Counted from the stretch's first letter, positions 27,430-36,271 are shown. The stretch: 64,000 nucleotides of DNA from Mangrovimonas spongiae (GCF_003944795.1 NZ_RWBG01000002.1:496001-560000); one strand, 5' to 3'. Made by a program: numbers and translations. The notes: generated by a model from the sequence alone, not told the origin.

Positions 27430-28134
27430 TTAGATAGGCTCGTTTAAGTGATCTAAAAACTCTAGCGAATTAGCTTCCATTTGGTATACCACTTTATCGG
27501 TTTTAACCACTAAATGGTTGTAAGCAATGTAACCAACTATACCCACTATTAAACCAGCAACTGTGGTTGTCATGGCGGTATATAAGCCATCTGCTAAAAG
27601 TTTTATATCAATTTGACCACCTGAATTTGCAATTTCAAATATGGATAATATCATTCCAATAACTGTACCAAGAAAACCAATCATAGGAGCTGCACCAGAA
27701 ATAGTAGCTAGAATGCTTACATTCTTTTCTAAATTGTAGACTTCTAATCTACCTGCGTTTTCAATGGCTGTATTAATATCTTCCAAAGGTTTTCCTATAC
27801 GTGTAATGCCTTTGTTAATTAATCTTGAAACGGGCGAATTTACCTGCGCACACAGCATTTGAGCCGAATCTATTTTACCATTACTTACATGGTCTTTAAT
27901 CTGATTCATAAAATTGGCATCTATTTTAGAAGCTGCTTTTATGGCAAATAAACGCTCGAAATAAATATAACAAGCGCCTACTAATAAAATAAATAACAAC
28001 CCTATAATAATTTGGCCTGCCGTTCCGCCACTACCAATCAATTCGATTATGGATAAGGTTTTTTCTACAGGCTCTTCGCCTTCTGTTAAGACTTCTGCTC
28101 CTTCTTGAACTTCTTGAATTATTGTATATATCAT
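27430..28134 (-). CDS. exbB: MotA/TolQ/ExbB proton channel family protein
   Basis: The 234-residue inner-membrane protein has three predicted helices: about 38-60 (IIIGLLFILLVGACYIYFER), ~140-165 and ~185-210. The SGAAPMIGFLGTVIGMI and TAMTTTVAGLIVGIVGYIAYN stretches are the conserved ExbB/TolQ pore helices. With ExbD it forms the proton channel that powers TonB or Tol. It opens the exbB-exbD-tonB-folC series and lies 40 bp from nhaD on the same strand, so it may be read from the amino-acid dehydrogenase promoter. Confidence 0.94.
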   Translation of the reverse strand: MIYTIIQEVQEGAEVLTEGEEPVEKTLSIIELIGSGGTAGQIIIGLLFILLVGACYIYFERLFAIKAASKIDANFMNQIKDHVSNGKIDSAQMLCAQVNSPVSRLINKGITRIGKPLEDINTAIENAGRLEVYNLEKNVSILATISGAAPMIGFLGTVIGMILSIFEIANSGGQIDIKLLADGLYTAMTTTVAGLIVGIVGYIAYNHLVVKTDKVVYQMEANSLEFLDHLNEPI

Positions 28135-28174
28135 AAAAAATGAATCTTATAAAGCTATTATAACTGATTTTTTG

Positions 28175-29569
28175 TTAAAAAATTGTTCTTGTAAACATAA
28201 ATGCAACTGCCCCTACTAAAAACCCTACTAATGCTAGCCAAGCAATTTTTTTCAGGTACCAGAAAAAATCAATCTTTTCCATACCCATAGCCACAACACC
28301 AGCAGCAGAACCAATAATTAACATACTTCCTCCTGTTCCTGCTGAATAGGCTATAAAGTGCCACAATTCGTTATCGGTAGGTACAGAGAACATTCCTAAA
28401 CTAGCGGCTACCAATGGCACATTATCAATTACAGCCGATCCTACACCTAATAAAAGCACAACTAAATCGGAAACACCTTCATGATGCAATTCGGTTCCTA
28501 ACATAGGCATATTTTCTTGTAAGGATTCTGCAAAACCAAATAGTATTCCTAAAGATTCTAAAGCTGCAACAGCCATTAAAATTCCTAAGAAGAATAAAAT
28601 ACTTGGCATTTCAATTTTTGATAATGAATGATGCACAGGACTGTGATGCCCTTGGTGATCTGCGTCTCCTGAAGTATCAAAAGACATGGCAAACTTAGTA
28701 TTACTATAAATTTCGGCAAAAATGGCAACAACACCTAAAGCCAACATCATACCTACATAAGGAGGTAAATGTGTAACGGTTTTAAATACAGGAACCGAAA
28801 CAATCCCGCCTAATCCTAAATACAACATTGTAGAACTAAACTTGTTTTTAGGTTTATCATTACTGTCGTCTTGACCTTCCAATTCTCCTCTAAATGCTGG
28901 TAAAAACGAGGCAATAAATACAGGAACCAACATACATAACAATGATGGAATAAACAGATATACAAATAAATGTCCTGTAGTGACTTTATTACCTATCCAC
29001 AACATAGTGGTTGTTACATCACCTATTGGAGACCAAGCACCTCCTGCATTTGCAGCGATTACGATTAAACCGGCATACCAAATACGTACTTTTCTGTCGC
29101 TTATTAGCTTTTGTAGGATAGAAATTAATACTATAGTTGCTGTTAAATTATCGATAATAGCCGATAGGAAGAAAGCTAGAAAAGCAAAAATCCATAAAAT
29201 ACGTTTTTTGCTTTTTGTTTTTACATAGTTTTTAATTGTTGAGAAACCATCAAAATAATCGATAATTTCAACTATAGTCATAGCACCTAAAAGGAAGACT
29301 AAAATTTCGGCTGTTTTTCCTAAATGGTGCAACAGCGTTTCTTCCATGAGATGCATTTTTTCTTCATGATCCAACAAACCAAAGTTATCTAATAAAGCAT
29401 GTTTTCCAGAATCAAACCACTGTGTAAAGTGATCTAACCCTAATGCTATTAGCGCCCAACAAATGGCCATCATAACCAATGCTGGGATAAGTTTATCGAT
29501 TTTTAAATTGTGTTCTAGTGTAATGGCTAAATAACCAAGGACGAATACACTAATAATGATTGCTTCCAT
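28175..29569 (-). CDS. nhaD: NhaD-type sodium:proton antiporter
   Basis: The 464-residue membrane protein has about 12 hydrophobic segments and the ion-transporter superfamily hallmarks ALLHHLGKTAEILVFLLGAM-type helices, LSAIIDNLTATIV and GVGSAVIDNVPLVAASLGM (paired IDN motifs), and SAGTGGSMLIIGSAAGVVAMG. NhaD exchanges Na+ or Li+ for protons across the inner membrane and serves pH and salt balance in marine and halophilic bacteria. A His/Asp-rich cytoplasmic loop (GDADHQGHHSPVHHS, near 300) may bind metal. It starts 10 bp after the amino-acid dehydrogenase gene. Confidence 0.93.
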   Translation of the reverse strand: MEAIIISVFVLGYLAITLEHNLKIDKLIPALVMMAICWALIALGLDHFTQWFDSGKHALLDNFGLLDHEEKMHLMEETLLHHLGKTAEILVFLLGAMTIVEIIDYFDGFSTIKNYVKTKSKKRILWIFAFLAFFLSAIIDNLTATIVLISILQKLISDRKVRIWYAGLIVIAANAGGAWSPIGDVTTTMLWIGNKVTTGHLFVYLFIPSLLCMLVPVFIASFLPAFRGELEGQDDSNDKPKNKFSSTMLYLGLGGIVSVPVFKTVTHLPPYVGMMLALGVVAIFAEIYSNTKFAMSFDTSGDADHQGHHSPVHHSLSKIEMPSILFFLGILMAVAALESLGILFGFAESLQENMPMLGTELHHEGVSDLVVLLLGVGSAVIDNVPLVAASLGMFSVPTDNELWHFIAYSAGTGGSMLIIGSAAGVVAMGMEKIDFFWYLKKIAWLALVGFLVGAVAFMFTRTIF

Positions 29570-29578
29570 AATTATGTT

Positions 29579-30805
29579 TTAAACAAGTTGGCTTAAGGCA
29601 ATTTCAAAAGCCGTATTACTAATTCCGGTTTTAGATTTATTTTTTTCGTGCACTTTTCTTAGTGCTGTTTCTATGGTTTGCGAGGTATCGTTAAAAATAG
29701 CTTCATCTGTCATTTGTACTTTTCGTTCCATAAAGTAAGCAAAAACTCTAGCCATACCACAGTTTGAAATAAAGTCTGGGATTAAACTTACTTTACTATC
29801 GGTATGTTCCATGATAGGGCCAAAAAAGATTTCCTTATCGGCAAAAGGCACATTAGCACCACATGAAATCACTTCTAAGCCTGTGCTAATCATTTCATCT
29901 ATTTGCGCTTTTGTTATTAGCCTTGAAGCTGCACATGGCGCAAATATTTCGGTTTCGAGAGACCAGATTTTCTCTTTCATGTCTTCGAAAGGAATTAAGT
30001 TATCTGCTTGTAATTTGTTTCCTTTTTTAGATAAGAATAGTTCTGTTATTTCTTCAAAGGTAAAACCATCTTTATTTATTAAGCCTCCAGAAATATCTAT
30101 AATTCCTACTATTTTAGCGCCCATTTGACTTAAATAAAACGCTGCTGCAGACCCCACATTTCCAAAGCCTTGCACAATAGCACGTTTTCCTTCTACTGTT
30201 CCTCCATAAATGCTGTAATATTGTTTTACGGCTTCGGCTACACCATAACCAGTAATCATATCGGCCACTGTATATTTTCTAGCTACAGAAGGTGAAAAAT
30301 TAGGGTTTTCTAAAACTTTAATTACGCCTTGTCTTAGCTGGCCAATTCTGTTAATTTTATCGGCATCTGTAGGCTTAAAATGCCCACTAAAAACACCTTC
30401 TTGCGGATGCCATACACCACTTTCTTCGGTAATTGGTATCACTTCGTGAATTTCATCAACATTTAAATCGCCCCCAGTACCATAATAGCTTTTTAATAAA
30501 GGGGAAACTGCTTTATACCAGCGTTCTAAAACACCTTTTTTTCTAGGATCGTTTGGGTCAAAATTAATTCCTGATTTTGCACCACCAATTGGTGGGCCAG
30601 AAACGGTGAATTTTATCTCCATAGTTTTAGCAAGAGATAACACTTCATTCATATCTAGACCTTGTCGCATTCTAGTACCTCCACCAGCAGCACCGCCTCG
30701 TAACGAGTTGATAACAGTCCAGCCTTCGGCCTCAGTTTCTGGGTCTTTCCAGTTAAAAATTATTTCGGGTTCTTTCGCTTCGTACTTTTGAAGTAAGTCT
30801 TTCAT
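29579..30805 (-). CDS. Glu/Leu/Phe/Val dehydrogenase family protein
   Basis: The 408-residue cytosolic enzyme oxidatively deaminates an amino acid with NAD(P). It shows GGAAGGGTRMR, the catalytic Lys in PIGGAKSGI, NVDEIHEV, and a Rossmann fold with QGFGNVGS near residue 220. Length is nearer glutamate dehydrogenase, but leucine/valine specificity is possible; this subfamily is widespread in Flavobacteriaceae. A TATATTTG promoter box is 23 bp upstream. It is followed by nhaD and the exbB cluster. Confidence 0.9.
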   Translation of the reverse strand: MKDLLQKYEAKEPEIIFNWKDPETEAEGWTVINSLRGGAAGGGTRMRQGLDMNEVLSLAKTMEIKFTVSGPPIGGAKSGINFDPNDPRKKGVLERWYKAVSPLLKSYYGTGGDLNVDEIHEVIPITEESGVWHPQEGVFSGHFKPTDADKINRIGQLRQGVIKVLENPNFSPSVARKYTVADMITGYGVAEAVKQYYSIYGGTVEGKRAIVQGFGNVGSAAAFYLSQMGAKIVGIIDISGGLINKDGFTFEEITELFLSKKGNKLQADNLIPFEDMKEKIWSLETEIFAPCAASRLITKAQIDEMISTGLEVISCGANVPFADKEIFFGPIMEHTDSKVSLIPDFISNCGMARVFAYFMERKVQMTDEAIFNDTSQTIETALRKVHEKNKSKTGISNTAFEIALSQLV

Positions 30806-30827
30806 TTAGGTTAGTTATTGTAGTTAA

Positions 30828-30835
30828 CAAATATA
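30828..30835 (-). promoter_or_regulatory. Promoter -7 box of the amino-acid dehydrogenase gene
   Basis: TATATTTG on the minus strand fits TAnnTTTG and sits 23 bp before the ATG. No good TTG was found at 19-21 bp upstream; an inverted repeat lies just upstream instead. Confidence 0.55.
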
Positions 30836-30846
30836 TAAAACTCTAC

Positions 30847-30880
30847 ACCTTAAATATTAAATTTTCAATAAATTTAAGGT
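30847..30880. promoter_or_regulatory. Inverted repeat at the anmK end / dehydrogenase promoter
   Basis: ACCTTAAAT (30847-30855) and ATTTAAGGT (30872-30880) are perfect 9-bp arms separated by 16 bp. The repeat covers the anmK stop codon and lies 12 bp upstream of the dehydrogenase -7 box. It could be an anmK terminator (no clear T run) or a regulator site. Confidence 0.4.
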
Positions 30881-31941
30881 TTAAAAATTGTTCCTGAACT
30901 ATGATTATTTTTTGCGCCTGTTACACTCGATAAGCAATTAATTTCATTACGTAATTTTAAGACACCTAATAAACCAAAAACAATCGCTTCTTTAAAATCT
31001 ACTATTACATTTTTTGGAATAACGATTTCTTGTGATGTCATCGATTTTAATCGTTCTATTAAGTATGTATTATATGCGCCGCCTCCAGTTATTAAAACCT
31101 TTGTTTGTGATTTATCTTTTACTGCCTTCGAAATTTGAATAGCCACATGCTCACATACTGTAGAGAGCACGTCTTTAATTTGCAAATTATAAGATTCTAT
31201 AATAGGTAAAAAAATCGCTTTAACCCATTCTAACCCTAAGGATTTTGGAGCACTTTTTTTATAAAAATCTAGACCATTAAGATCTTCAAGTAGTTGTTTA
31301 CTTACCATTCCAGAAGACGCTATTTTTCCTGCATTATCATAAGCAAACCCCAATTGATTAACATAATGATTTAAGACTATATTAACTGGACAAATATCGT
31401 AAGCAATTCTCTCATTATTTATTTTGGTTGAAATATTAGCAAAACCTCCTAAGTTTAAACAGAAATCGTAATCTTTAAATAATAATTCATCTCCAATTGG
31501 CACCAATGGTGCTCCTTCACCTCCTAAAGACACATCCTGTACTCTAAAGTCACAAACTACCAATTGGTTTAACTTTTCGGCTAATAACTTTCTATTTCCT
31601 ATTTGATAAGTAAGTCCTTTGTTAGGTTGATGTAAAGCTGTATGACCATGAGAGCATACAGCATCTATATGCTTTAGTTTATACTTATTGATGAACTTAC
31701 CAATAATTTCAGCTAAGTAAACAGTATAATCACAATCTATTTGTTGTAAGTCTTTTTGGGAGAGTTCCGTTAGGTTTTTAAGCCTTTCCCCCCAACCTGC
31801 AGTATAGGAAACAGTCTCTGTATCAAGACAGTTAAAAGACCACACATCATCATTCACCTTAAAATTCACGTAAACTAAATCTACGCCATCTAAAGATGTC
31901 CCAGACATAACACCAATTACATTATAATCTTCCTTTAACAT
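30874..31941 (-). CDS. anmK: Anhydro-N-acetylmuramic acid kinase
   Basis: The 355-residue cytosolic kinase phosphorylates and opens 1,6-anhydroMurNAc during recycling of peptidoglycan. The N-terminal MSGTSLDGVD is the family signature; GEGAPLVPIGD, NLGGFANIS and VLITGGGAYN are also typical. Length is normal. It is divergent from the acyl-CoA dehydrogenase, with 98 bp between the starts. A TATTTTTA box (one mismatch) lies about 15 bp upstream of the ATG. Confidence 0.94.
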   Translation of the reverse strand: MLKEDYNVIGVMSGTSLDGVDLVYVNFKVNDDVWSFNCLDTETVSYTAGWGERLKNLTELSQKDLQQIDCDYTVYLAEIIGKFINKYKLKHIDAVCSHGHTALHQPNKGLTYQIGNRKLLAEKLNQLVVCDFRVQDVSLGGEGAPLVPIGDELLFKDYDFCLNLGGFANISTKINNERIAYDICPVNIVLNHYVNQLGFAYDNAGKIASSGMVSKQLLEDLNGLDFYKKSAPKSLGLEWVKAIFLPIIESYNLQIKDVLSTVCEHVAIQISKAVKDKSQTKVLITGGGAYNTYLIERLKSMTSQEIVIPKNVIVDFKEAIVFGLLGVLKLRNEINCLSSVTGAKNNHSSGTIFKP

Positions 31942-31965
31942 ATTCGGTAAAAATAGAAATCCTTA

Positions 31966-31996
31966 TTGAAAAAATCACATTAAAAAGCTATCTTTG
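31966..31996 (+). promoter_or_regulatory. Promoter of the acyl-CoA dehydrogenase gene
   Basis: TTG (31966-31968), 20 bp, then TATCTTTG (31989-31996): the best full match to the Bacteroidota promoter consensus in the window. The ATG is 43 bp after the -7 box. Confidence 0.8.
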
Positions 31997-32039
31997 ACAA
32001 CATTTTTTATCAAATTAATAATTCACTATAAATAGGCTT

Positions 32040-33182
32040 ATGGATTTTAGCTTAACAGAAGAACATATGATGATTCGCGACGCAGCTCGCGATTTTGCAA
32101 AAACCGAACTTTTACCAGGCGTTTTAGAACGTGATGAAAAACAAGAATTCCCACAAGAATTAGTAAAAAAAATGGGGGAACTTGGTTTTATGGGAATTAT
32201 GGTAGACCCTAAATATGGCGGTAGTGGTATGGACGCTACGTCTTACGTTTTAATTATGGAGGAACTCTCTAAAATCGATGCTTCGGCTTCGGTTATTGTT
32301 TCTGTAAACAACTCTTTAGTATGCTACGGCCTTGAAGCTTTTGGCACTGAAGAACAAAAACAAAAATACTTAACTAAATTAGCTACTGGTGAGTTTGTAG
32401 GAGCATTTTGCCTTAGCGAACCAGAAGCTGGTAGCGACGCCACTTCACAAAGAACAACTGCCGAAGACAAAGGCGACCACTATATTATAAATGGTACAAA
32501 AAACTGGATTACCAGCGGTGGACGTGCCGATGTTTATCTAGTCATTGCACAAACAGACAAAGACAAAGGTCACAGAGGCATTAACGCTTTTATTGTTGAA
32601 AAAGGCACAGAAGGTTTTGATGTTGGACCAAAAGAAGACAAACTAGGTATTCGTGGAAGCGACACCCATACATTACAATTTAACAATGTAAAAGTACCTA
32701 AAGAAAATCGCATTGGCGAAGATGGTTTTGGGTTTAAATTTGCCATGAAAACACTTTCTGGTGGACGTATTGGGATTGCCTCTCAAGCTTTAGGTATTGC
32801 TGCTGGCGCGTACGAACTTGCCTTAAAATACTCTAAAGAAAGACAAGCTTTTGGCACCGAAATATGCAACCATCAAGCTATCGCATTTAAATTAGCTGAT
32901 ATGGCTACCGAAATTGAAGCTGCTCGCCATTTAGTTATGAAAGCTGCCTGGGATAAAGACCAAGGAAACAATTACGACCAATCTAGTGCCATGGCAAAAC
33001 TATATGCTAGTAAAGTTGCTATGGATACAACTGTAGAAGCTGTTCAAATTCACGGCGGTAATGGCTTTGTAAAAGAATACCATGTAGAACGCTTAATGCG
33101 TGATGCCAAGATTACTCAAATTTATGAAGGCACGAGTGAAATTCAAAAAATTGTCATTTCAAGAAATGTTTTAAAAGACTAA
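32040..33182 (+). CDS. Acyl-CoA dehydrogenase (short/branched-chain type)
   Basis: The 380-residue flavoenzyme introduces a double bond into an acyl-CoA, passing electrons to ETF. It shows CLSEPEAGSDA (FAD and substrate contact), NWITSGGRADVYLV, GRIGIASQALGIA, RQAFGTEICNHQAIAFKLADMA and IHGGNGFVKEY. The catalytic base is the Glu in IYEGTSEIQ, about residue 363, as in short-chain and branched-chain acyl-CoA dehydrogenases. It has its own strong promoter and terminator, thus is monocistronic. The exact chain length of the substrate is not readable. Confidence 0.94.
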   Translation: MDFSLTEEHMMIRDAARDFAKTELLPGVLERDEKQEFPQELVKKMGELGFMGIMVDPKYGGSGMDATSYVLIMEELSKIDASASVIVSVNNSLVCYGLEAFGTEEQKQKYLTKLATGEFVGAFCLSEPEAGSDATSQRTTAEDKGDHYIINGTKNWITSGGRADVYLVIAQTDKDKGHRGINAFIVEKGTEGFDVGPKEDKLGIRGSDTHTLQFNNVKVPKENRIGEDGFGFKFAMKTLSGGRIGIASQALGIAAGAYELALKYSKERQAFGTEICNHQAIAFKLADMATEIEAARHLVMKAAWDKDQGNNYDQSSAMAKLYASKVAMDTTVEAVQIHGGNGFVKEYHVERLMRDAKITQIYEGTSEIQKIVISRNVLKD

Positions 33183-33207
33183 TAAAAACAACGCTTCATT
33201 ATATTAT

Positions 33208-33234
33208 AAAGACGGCTTTTTGCCGTCTTTTTTT
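33208..33234 (+). terminator. Terminator of the acyl-CoA dehydrogenase gene
   Basis: AAAGACGGC (33208-33216) and GCCGTCTTT (33222-33230), loop TTTTT, then further T. A perfect 9-bp GC-rich stem 25 bp after the stop codon. Confidence 0.93.
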
Positions 33235-33275
33235 GTATGTTAAATTCCCCCATCCTTCCTATTGCTAAAAAAAGC

Positions 33276-33283
33276 TATATTTG
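33276..33283 (+). promoter_or_regulatory. Promoter -7 box before the leader ORF
   Basis: TATATTTG matches TAnnTTTG. It ends 8 bp before the ATG of the 35-codon ORF, so the mRNA would be nearly leaderless. A TTG lies 11 bp upstream, too close for the usual 19-21; the -33 element is therefore unclear. Confidence 0.6.
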
Positions 33284-33291
33284 TAATACAC

Positions 33292-33399
33292 ATGAAGGTC
33301 ATTAATTTATACACCCTTAACAATAGCCGCATTTATTCTCGCGCATACAGCGTTAATAGATGTCAACCTCATCGGTTTGTGCCTCCACCCTACTTATAG
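33292..33399 (+). CDS. Short ORF, candidate leader peptide upstream of the porin-BCCT operon
   Basis: The 35-residue ORF would encode MKVINLYTLNNSRIYSRAYS followed by VNRCQPHRFVPPPYL. It has no membrane segment or signal peptide. Four Arg, one Cys and a Pro-Pro-Pro close to the stop are visible; polyproline is known to slow ribosomes. It uses codons such as CGC, CGG and CCC that are rare in the neighbours, and is richer in GC than its surroundings. A TAnnTTTG box lies just upstream and a 10-bp inverted repeat covers its stop codon. The next gene, a porin, starts 82 bp later. Together these suggest a translated leader that controls the downstream operon, but expression is not proven and an RNA element that happens to be open is an alternative. 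Confidence 0.45.
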   Translation: MKVINLYTLNNSRIYSRAYSVNRCQPHRFVPPPYL

Positions 33400-33427
33400 T
33401 TTTACGTCAGTTCAAAAAAAACTATAA
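33394..33427 (+). promoter_or_regulatory. Hairpin overlapping the leader stop codon
   Basis: TTATAGTTTT (33394-33403) and AAAACTATAA (33418-33427) are perfect 10-bp arms with a 14-nt loop. The TAG stop of the leader ORF (33397-33399) is inside the left arm, so a ribosome at the stop would prevent pairing. No T run follows, so a simple terminator is unlikely. Confidence 0.5.
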
Positions 33428-33481
33428 TTAACATAATTATATTAGGCTTAAAAAAGCTTTTAACCTTAAATAATCTATACT

Positions 33482-34636
33482 TTGAAAAATCTCTTGTGGT
33501 TTATTTTCACTATTCCATTTATTGGTATAGCACAAGACACGCCTGAAATAAAATTTGGCGGTGCATTACGATTTAATTACATCTACTCGTCATGGAAACC
33601 CGAACAAAAAAAACAAGGTGGTGATTTTATGTACGATATGTTCCGTGTTAATGCCAAAGCAGCATACAAAGGCATTAAATTGAATGCCGAATACCGATTA
33701 TATTCCGATGCATTTGGTGGCGGTGTTTTAAAACAAGGGTGGCTTAGCTACAGTTTTAACACCCAAAACCACATACAAGTAGGGCTAACCCAAGTTCCTT
33801 TTGGTATTCAACAATACAATTCTCACAACTGGTTTTTTAATATTGGGTATTATATTGGCCTAGAAGATGATCATGACATTGGCATTAAATTTATTCATGA
33901 AAAAGAAGAGGGTTTCAACTACCAAATAGCATTTTTTAAAAATGCTGAAGCTATCACATTTGGAGGCAATAGCGATATATCATATAGCAGATATTCTTAC
34001 GATGTATCTTCCATGGATGTTGATGGTGATGGCGAACTAGATTATAGAAATAAAGAAATAAATCAGTTTAATTTTAAGGTTAATTATAAAATAAACCGCA
34101 AAAACTTTAAGCATCAAATGGGTGCGTACGCTCAATATGGTGGCCTTTACAATTTAGACACTAAAGACATAGGCAACCATTATGGGTACGGTGTGTTTTA
34201 CGAGTTAGATTATAAAAAATTAAATATAAAATCTGAGCTTTTACATTATACAAAATCACCAAAAAATCCAGATAATGAAAGTAAATCGGTTTTTGCCATG
34301 GCTGCTTACGGCACACCATATCTAGTGGCCTCAAAAGCAAATATGGCAACACTTGCTGTCGCTTACACAATACCTGTAACATGGAAACCTATTGAAAGCC
34401 TTCAATTTTACAACGATTTTGGATATATTAACAAAATAACAGAGGGGTTTACAGACAGTTACATGAATGTTACCGGAGTTGGTGTATCTGCTGGACATCT
34501 TTACACTTATTTTGATTTTGCCGCCGGCAAAAATAATTCTTGGCTAGGCGGAAACTTTATTGACGATTTTGCCCAAGGGAACCCTGAAGCAAAATGGGAA
34601 GCTAGATTTAACATAAATATTGGATATTACTTTTAA
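33482..34636 (+). CDS. Outer-membrane porin-like protein
   Basis: The 384-residue product begins MKNLLWFIFTIPFIGIAQDT, a signal peptide. The start codon must be TTG at 33482: the frame has a stop 15 bp upstream and no ATG until well inside the mature protein. The remainder alternates aromatic and polar residues as in a beta-barrel and resembles the OprO/OprP-like porin group; a calcium-type loop DVDGDGELD lies near residue 180. It ends with an aromatic IGYYF, usual for outer-membrane barrels. It is followed by a BCCT transporter 12 bp later, so it may admit the same solute. No specific substrate can be named. Confidence 0.82.
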   Translation: MKNLLWFIFTIPFIGIAQDTPEIKFGGALRFNYIYSSWKPEQKKQGGDFMYDMFRVNAKAAYKGIKLNAEYRLYSDAFGGGVLKQGWLSYSFNTQNHIQVGLTQVPFGIQQYNSHNWFFNIGYYIGLEDDHDIGIKFIHEKEEGFNYQIAFFKNAEAITFGGNSDISYSRYSYDVSSMDVDGDGELDYRNKEINQFNFKVNYKINRKNFKHQMGAYAQYGGLYNLDTKDIGNHYGYGVFYELDYKKLNIKSELLHYTKSPKNPDNESKSVFAMAAYGTPYLVASKANMATLAVAYTIPVTWKPIESLQFYNDFGYINKITEGFTDSYMNVTGVGVSAGHLYTYFDFAAGKNNSWLGGNFIDDFAQGNPEAKWEARFNINIGYYF

Positions 34637-34648
34637 ACAACGTCTATT

Positions 34649-36268
34649 ATGGCAAAAAAAATTATTAGAAGCGATGAAAAAAAGTCTATTTTCGGCCTAG
34701 AAATTAACGGCCCTGTATTCTTTTCTTCTGCTATCATTATTATTATTACAATAGTCTTAACCTTAATATTTAAAGACACTGCTAAAGAACATTTCGACAA
34801 CATACAAAGTGCTGTTGCTAATAATGGTGGCTGGTTTTTTATCTTGATGGTTAATGTGTTTTTAGTTTTTATGGTCTACCTAGCTTTTAGCAAATATGGT
34901 AGATTAAGAATTGGAGGACAACAAGCCAAACCCGAGTTTAAAACCATGTCTTGGTTTGCTATGCTTTTTAGTGCCGGAATGGGTATTGGTCTCTTATTTT
35001 GGAGTATTTCTGAGCCTATTACCCATTTTTCATCTCCTCCAATAACTACCGAAGGTGGCGCTGCTGCTGCACAAGAAGCTATGAACTTCACATTTCTTCA
35101 TTGGGGCTTTCATGCTTGGGGAGTTTATGCCTTGGTTGGTCTAGCACTCGCTTACTTTACATACTCAAGAGGACTACCTTTAACCATACGCTCCGTATTT
35201 TATCCTTTTTTAGGTGACAAAGTATATGGAATTATAGGTGATATCATTGATATTTTTGCTGTGTTAGCAACCATTTTTGGGTTAGCCACTTCCCTTGGAT
35301 TAGGTGTAAAACAAATAGCTGGAGGTTTAGATCACGTATTTAACATACCCGGCGGACTAACAACACAAATATCTTTAATAGCCGGTGTTACAGCAATAGC
35401 CACAATCTCTGTTGTACTAGGCGTAGACAAAGGCGTTAAGTTTTTAAGCGAATGGAATATGCGTATTGCCGTGCTACTATTATTACTAGTTGTTGTTTTA
35501 GGACCAACTATATATATATTCCAATCTTTTGTACAGAATACAGGAAGTTATTTTTATAACTTTTTAGAGATAGCTACTTGGACAGAAAGCTACAATAATA
35601 CAGGATGGCAAAATAGTTGGACCGTTTTTTACTGGGGCTGGTGGATTGCATGGTCGCCTTTTGTAGGTATTTTTATAGCGCGTATCTCCAAAGGACGTAC
35701 AGTTAGAGAGTTTATTTTAGGGGTTTTAATTATCCCTGCTTTAGTAACCTTTTTCTGGATTAATGCTTTTGGAAGTACAGCCGTACAAGAAGCACTTTTA
35801 GGTAACTTAACTATTGTAGAAGCCGTTAAAGACGATGTAGCAACTGCTATGTTTGTCTTTTTAGAGGACTTTCCTTTAGCTACAGTTTTAAACATTGTTG
35901 CCATTATCTTAGTCGCTGGTTTTTTTATCACCTCTTCAGATTCTGGGTCATTAGTGGTTGATAGCATTACCTCTGGCGGCAAAATTGATGCCCCTGTTGC
36001 ACAGCGTGTATTTTGGGCAGTAACAGAAGGCACAGTTGCTGCTGTATTGCTTGTTGGAGGCGGCCTTAAAGCACTTCAAACAGCAGTAATAGTAACAGGC
36101 TTGCCGTTTGCATTAATTTTACTCGTTATGTGCTATTCGTTACTTAAAGGACTTAAAGAAGATTTATTTAAACTTAAAAAACGAGAACAGCAAAAAGAAA
36201 TTGATAATTACAAAGACATTGTCTCTGGTATTGTTAAGAAAAGACAAATTAAAGAACCTAAAAAATAA
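34649..36268 (+). CDS. BCCT family betaine/choline/carnitine transporter
   Basis: The 539-residue inner-membrane carrier has 12 hydrophobic segments. Family marks are the glycine stretch GMGIGLLFWSISEPITH (near 110), and GWWIAWSPFVGIFIARISKG (near 330), which holds the WWxxW aromatic box for the quaternary ammonium group; the ISKGRTVREF tail of this motif is also conserved. BCCT carriers use Na+ or H+ to import betaine, choline, carnitine or, in marine bacteria, DMSP. The C-terminal ~40 residues are charged and could sense osmotic state. It lies between a porin and a universal stress protein that starts 3 bp later. Confidence 0.95.
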   Translation: MAKKIIRSDEKKSIFGLEINGPVFFSSAIIIIITIVLTLIFKDTAKEHFDNIQSAVANNGGWFFILMVNVFLVFMVYLAFSKYGRLRIGGQQAKPEFKTMSWFAMLFSAGMGIGLLFWSISEPITHFSSPPITTEGGAAAAQEAMNFTFLHWGFHAWGVYALVGLALAYFTYSRGLPLTIRSVFYPFLGDKVYGIIGDIIDIFAVLATIFGLATSLGLGVKQIAGGLDHVFNIPGGLTTQISLIAGVTAIATISVVLGVDKGVKFLSEWNMRIAVLLLLLVVVLGPTIYIFQSFVQNTGSYFYNFLEIATWTESYNNTGWQNSWTVFYWGWWIAWSPFVGIFIARISKGRTVREFILGVLIIPALVTFFWINAFGSTAVQEALLGNLTIVEAVKDDVATAMFVFLEDFPLATVLNIVAIILVAGFFITSSDSGSLVVDSITSGGKIDAPVAQRVFWAVTEGTVAAVLLVGGGLKALQTAVIVTGLPFALILLVMCYSLLKGLKEDLFKLKKREQQKEIDNYKDIVSGIVKKRQIKEPKK

Positions 36269-36271
36269 CTT

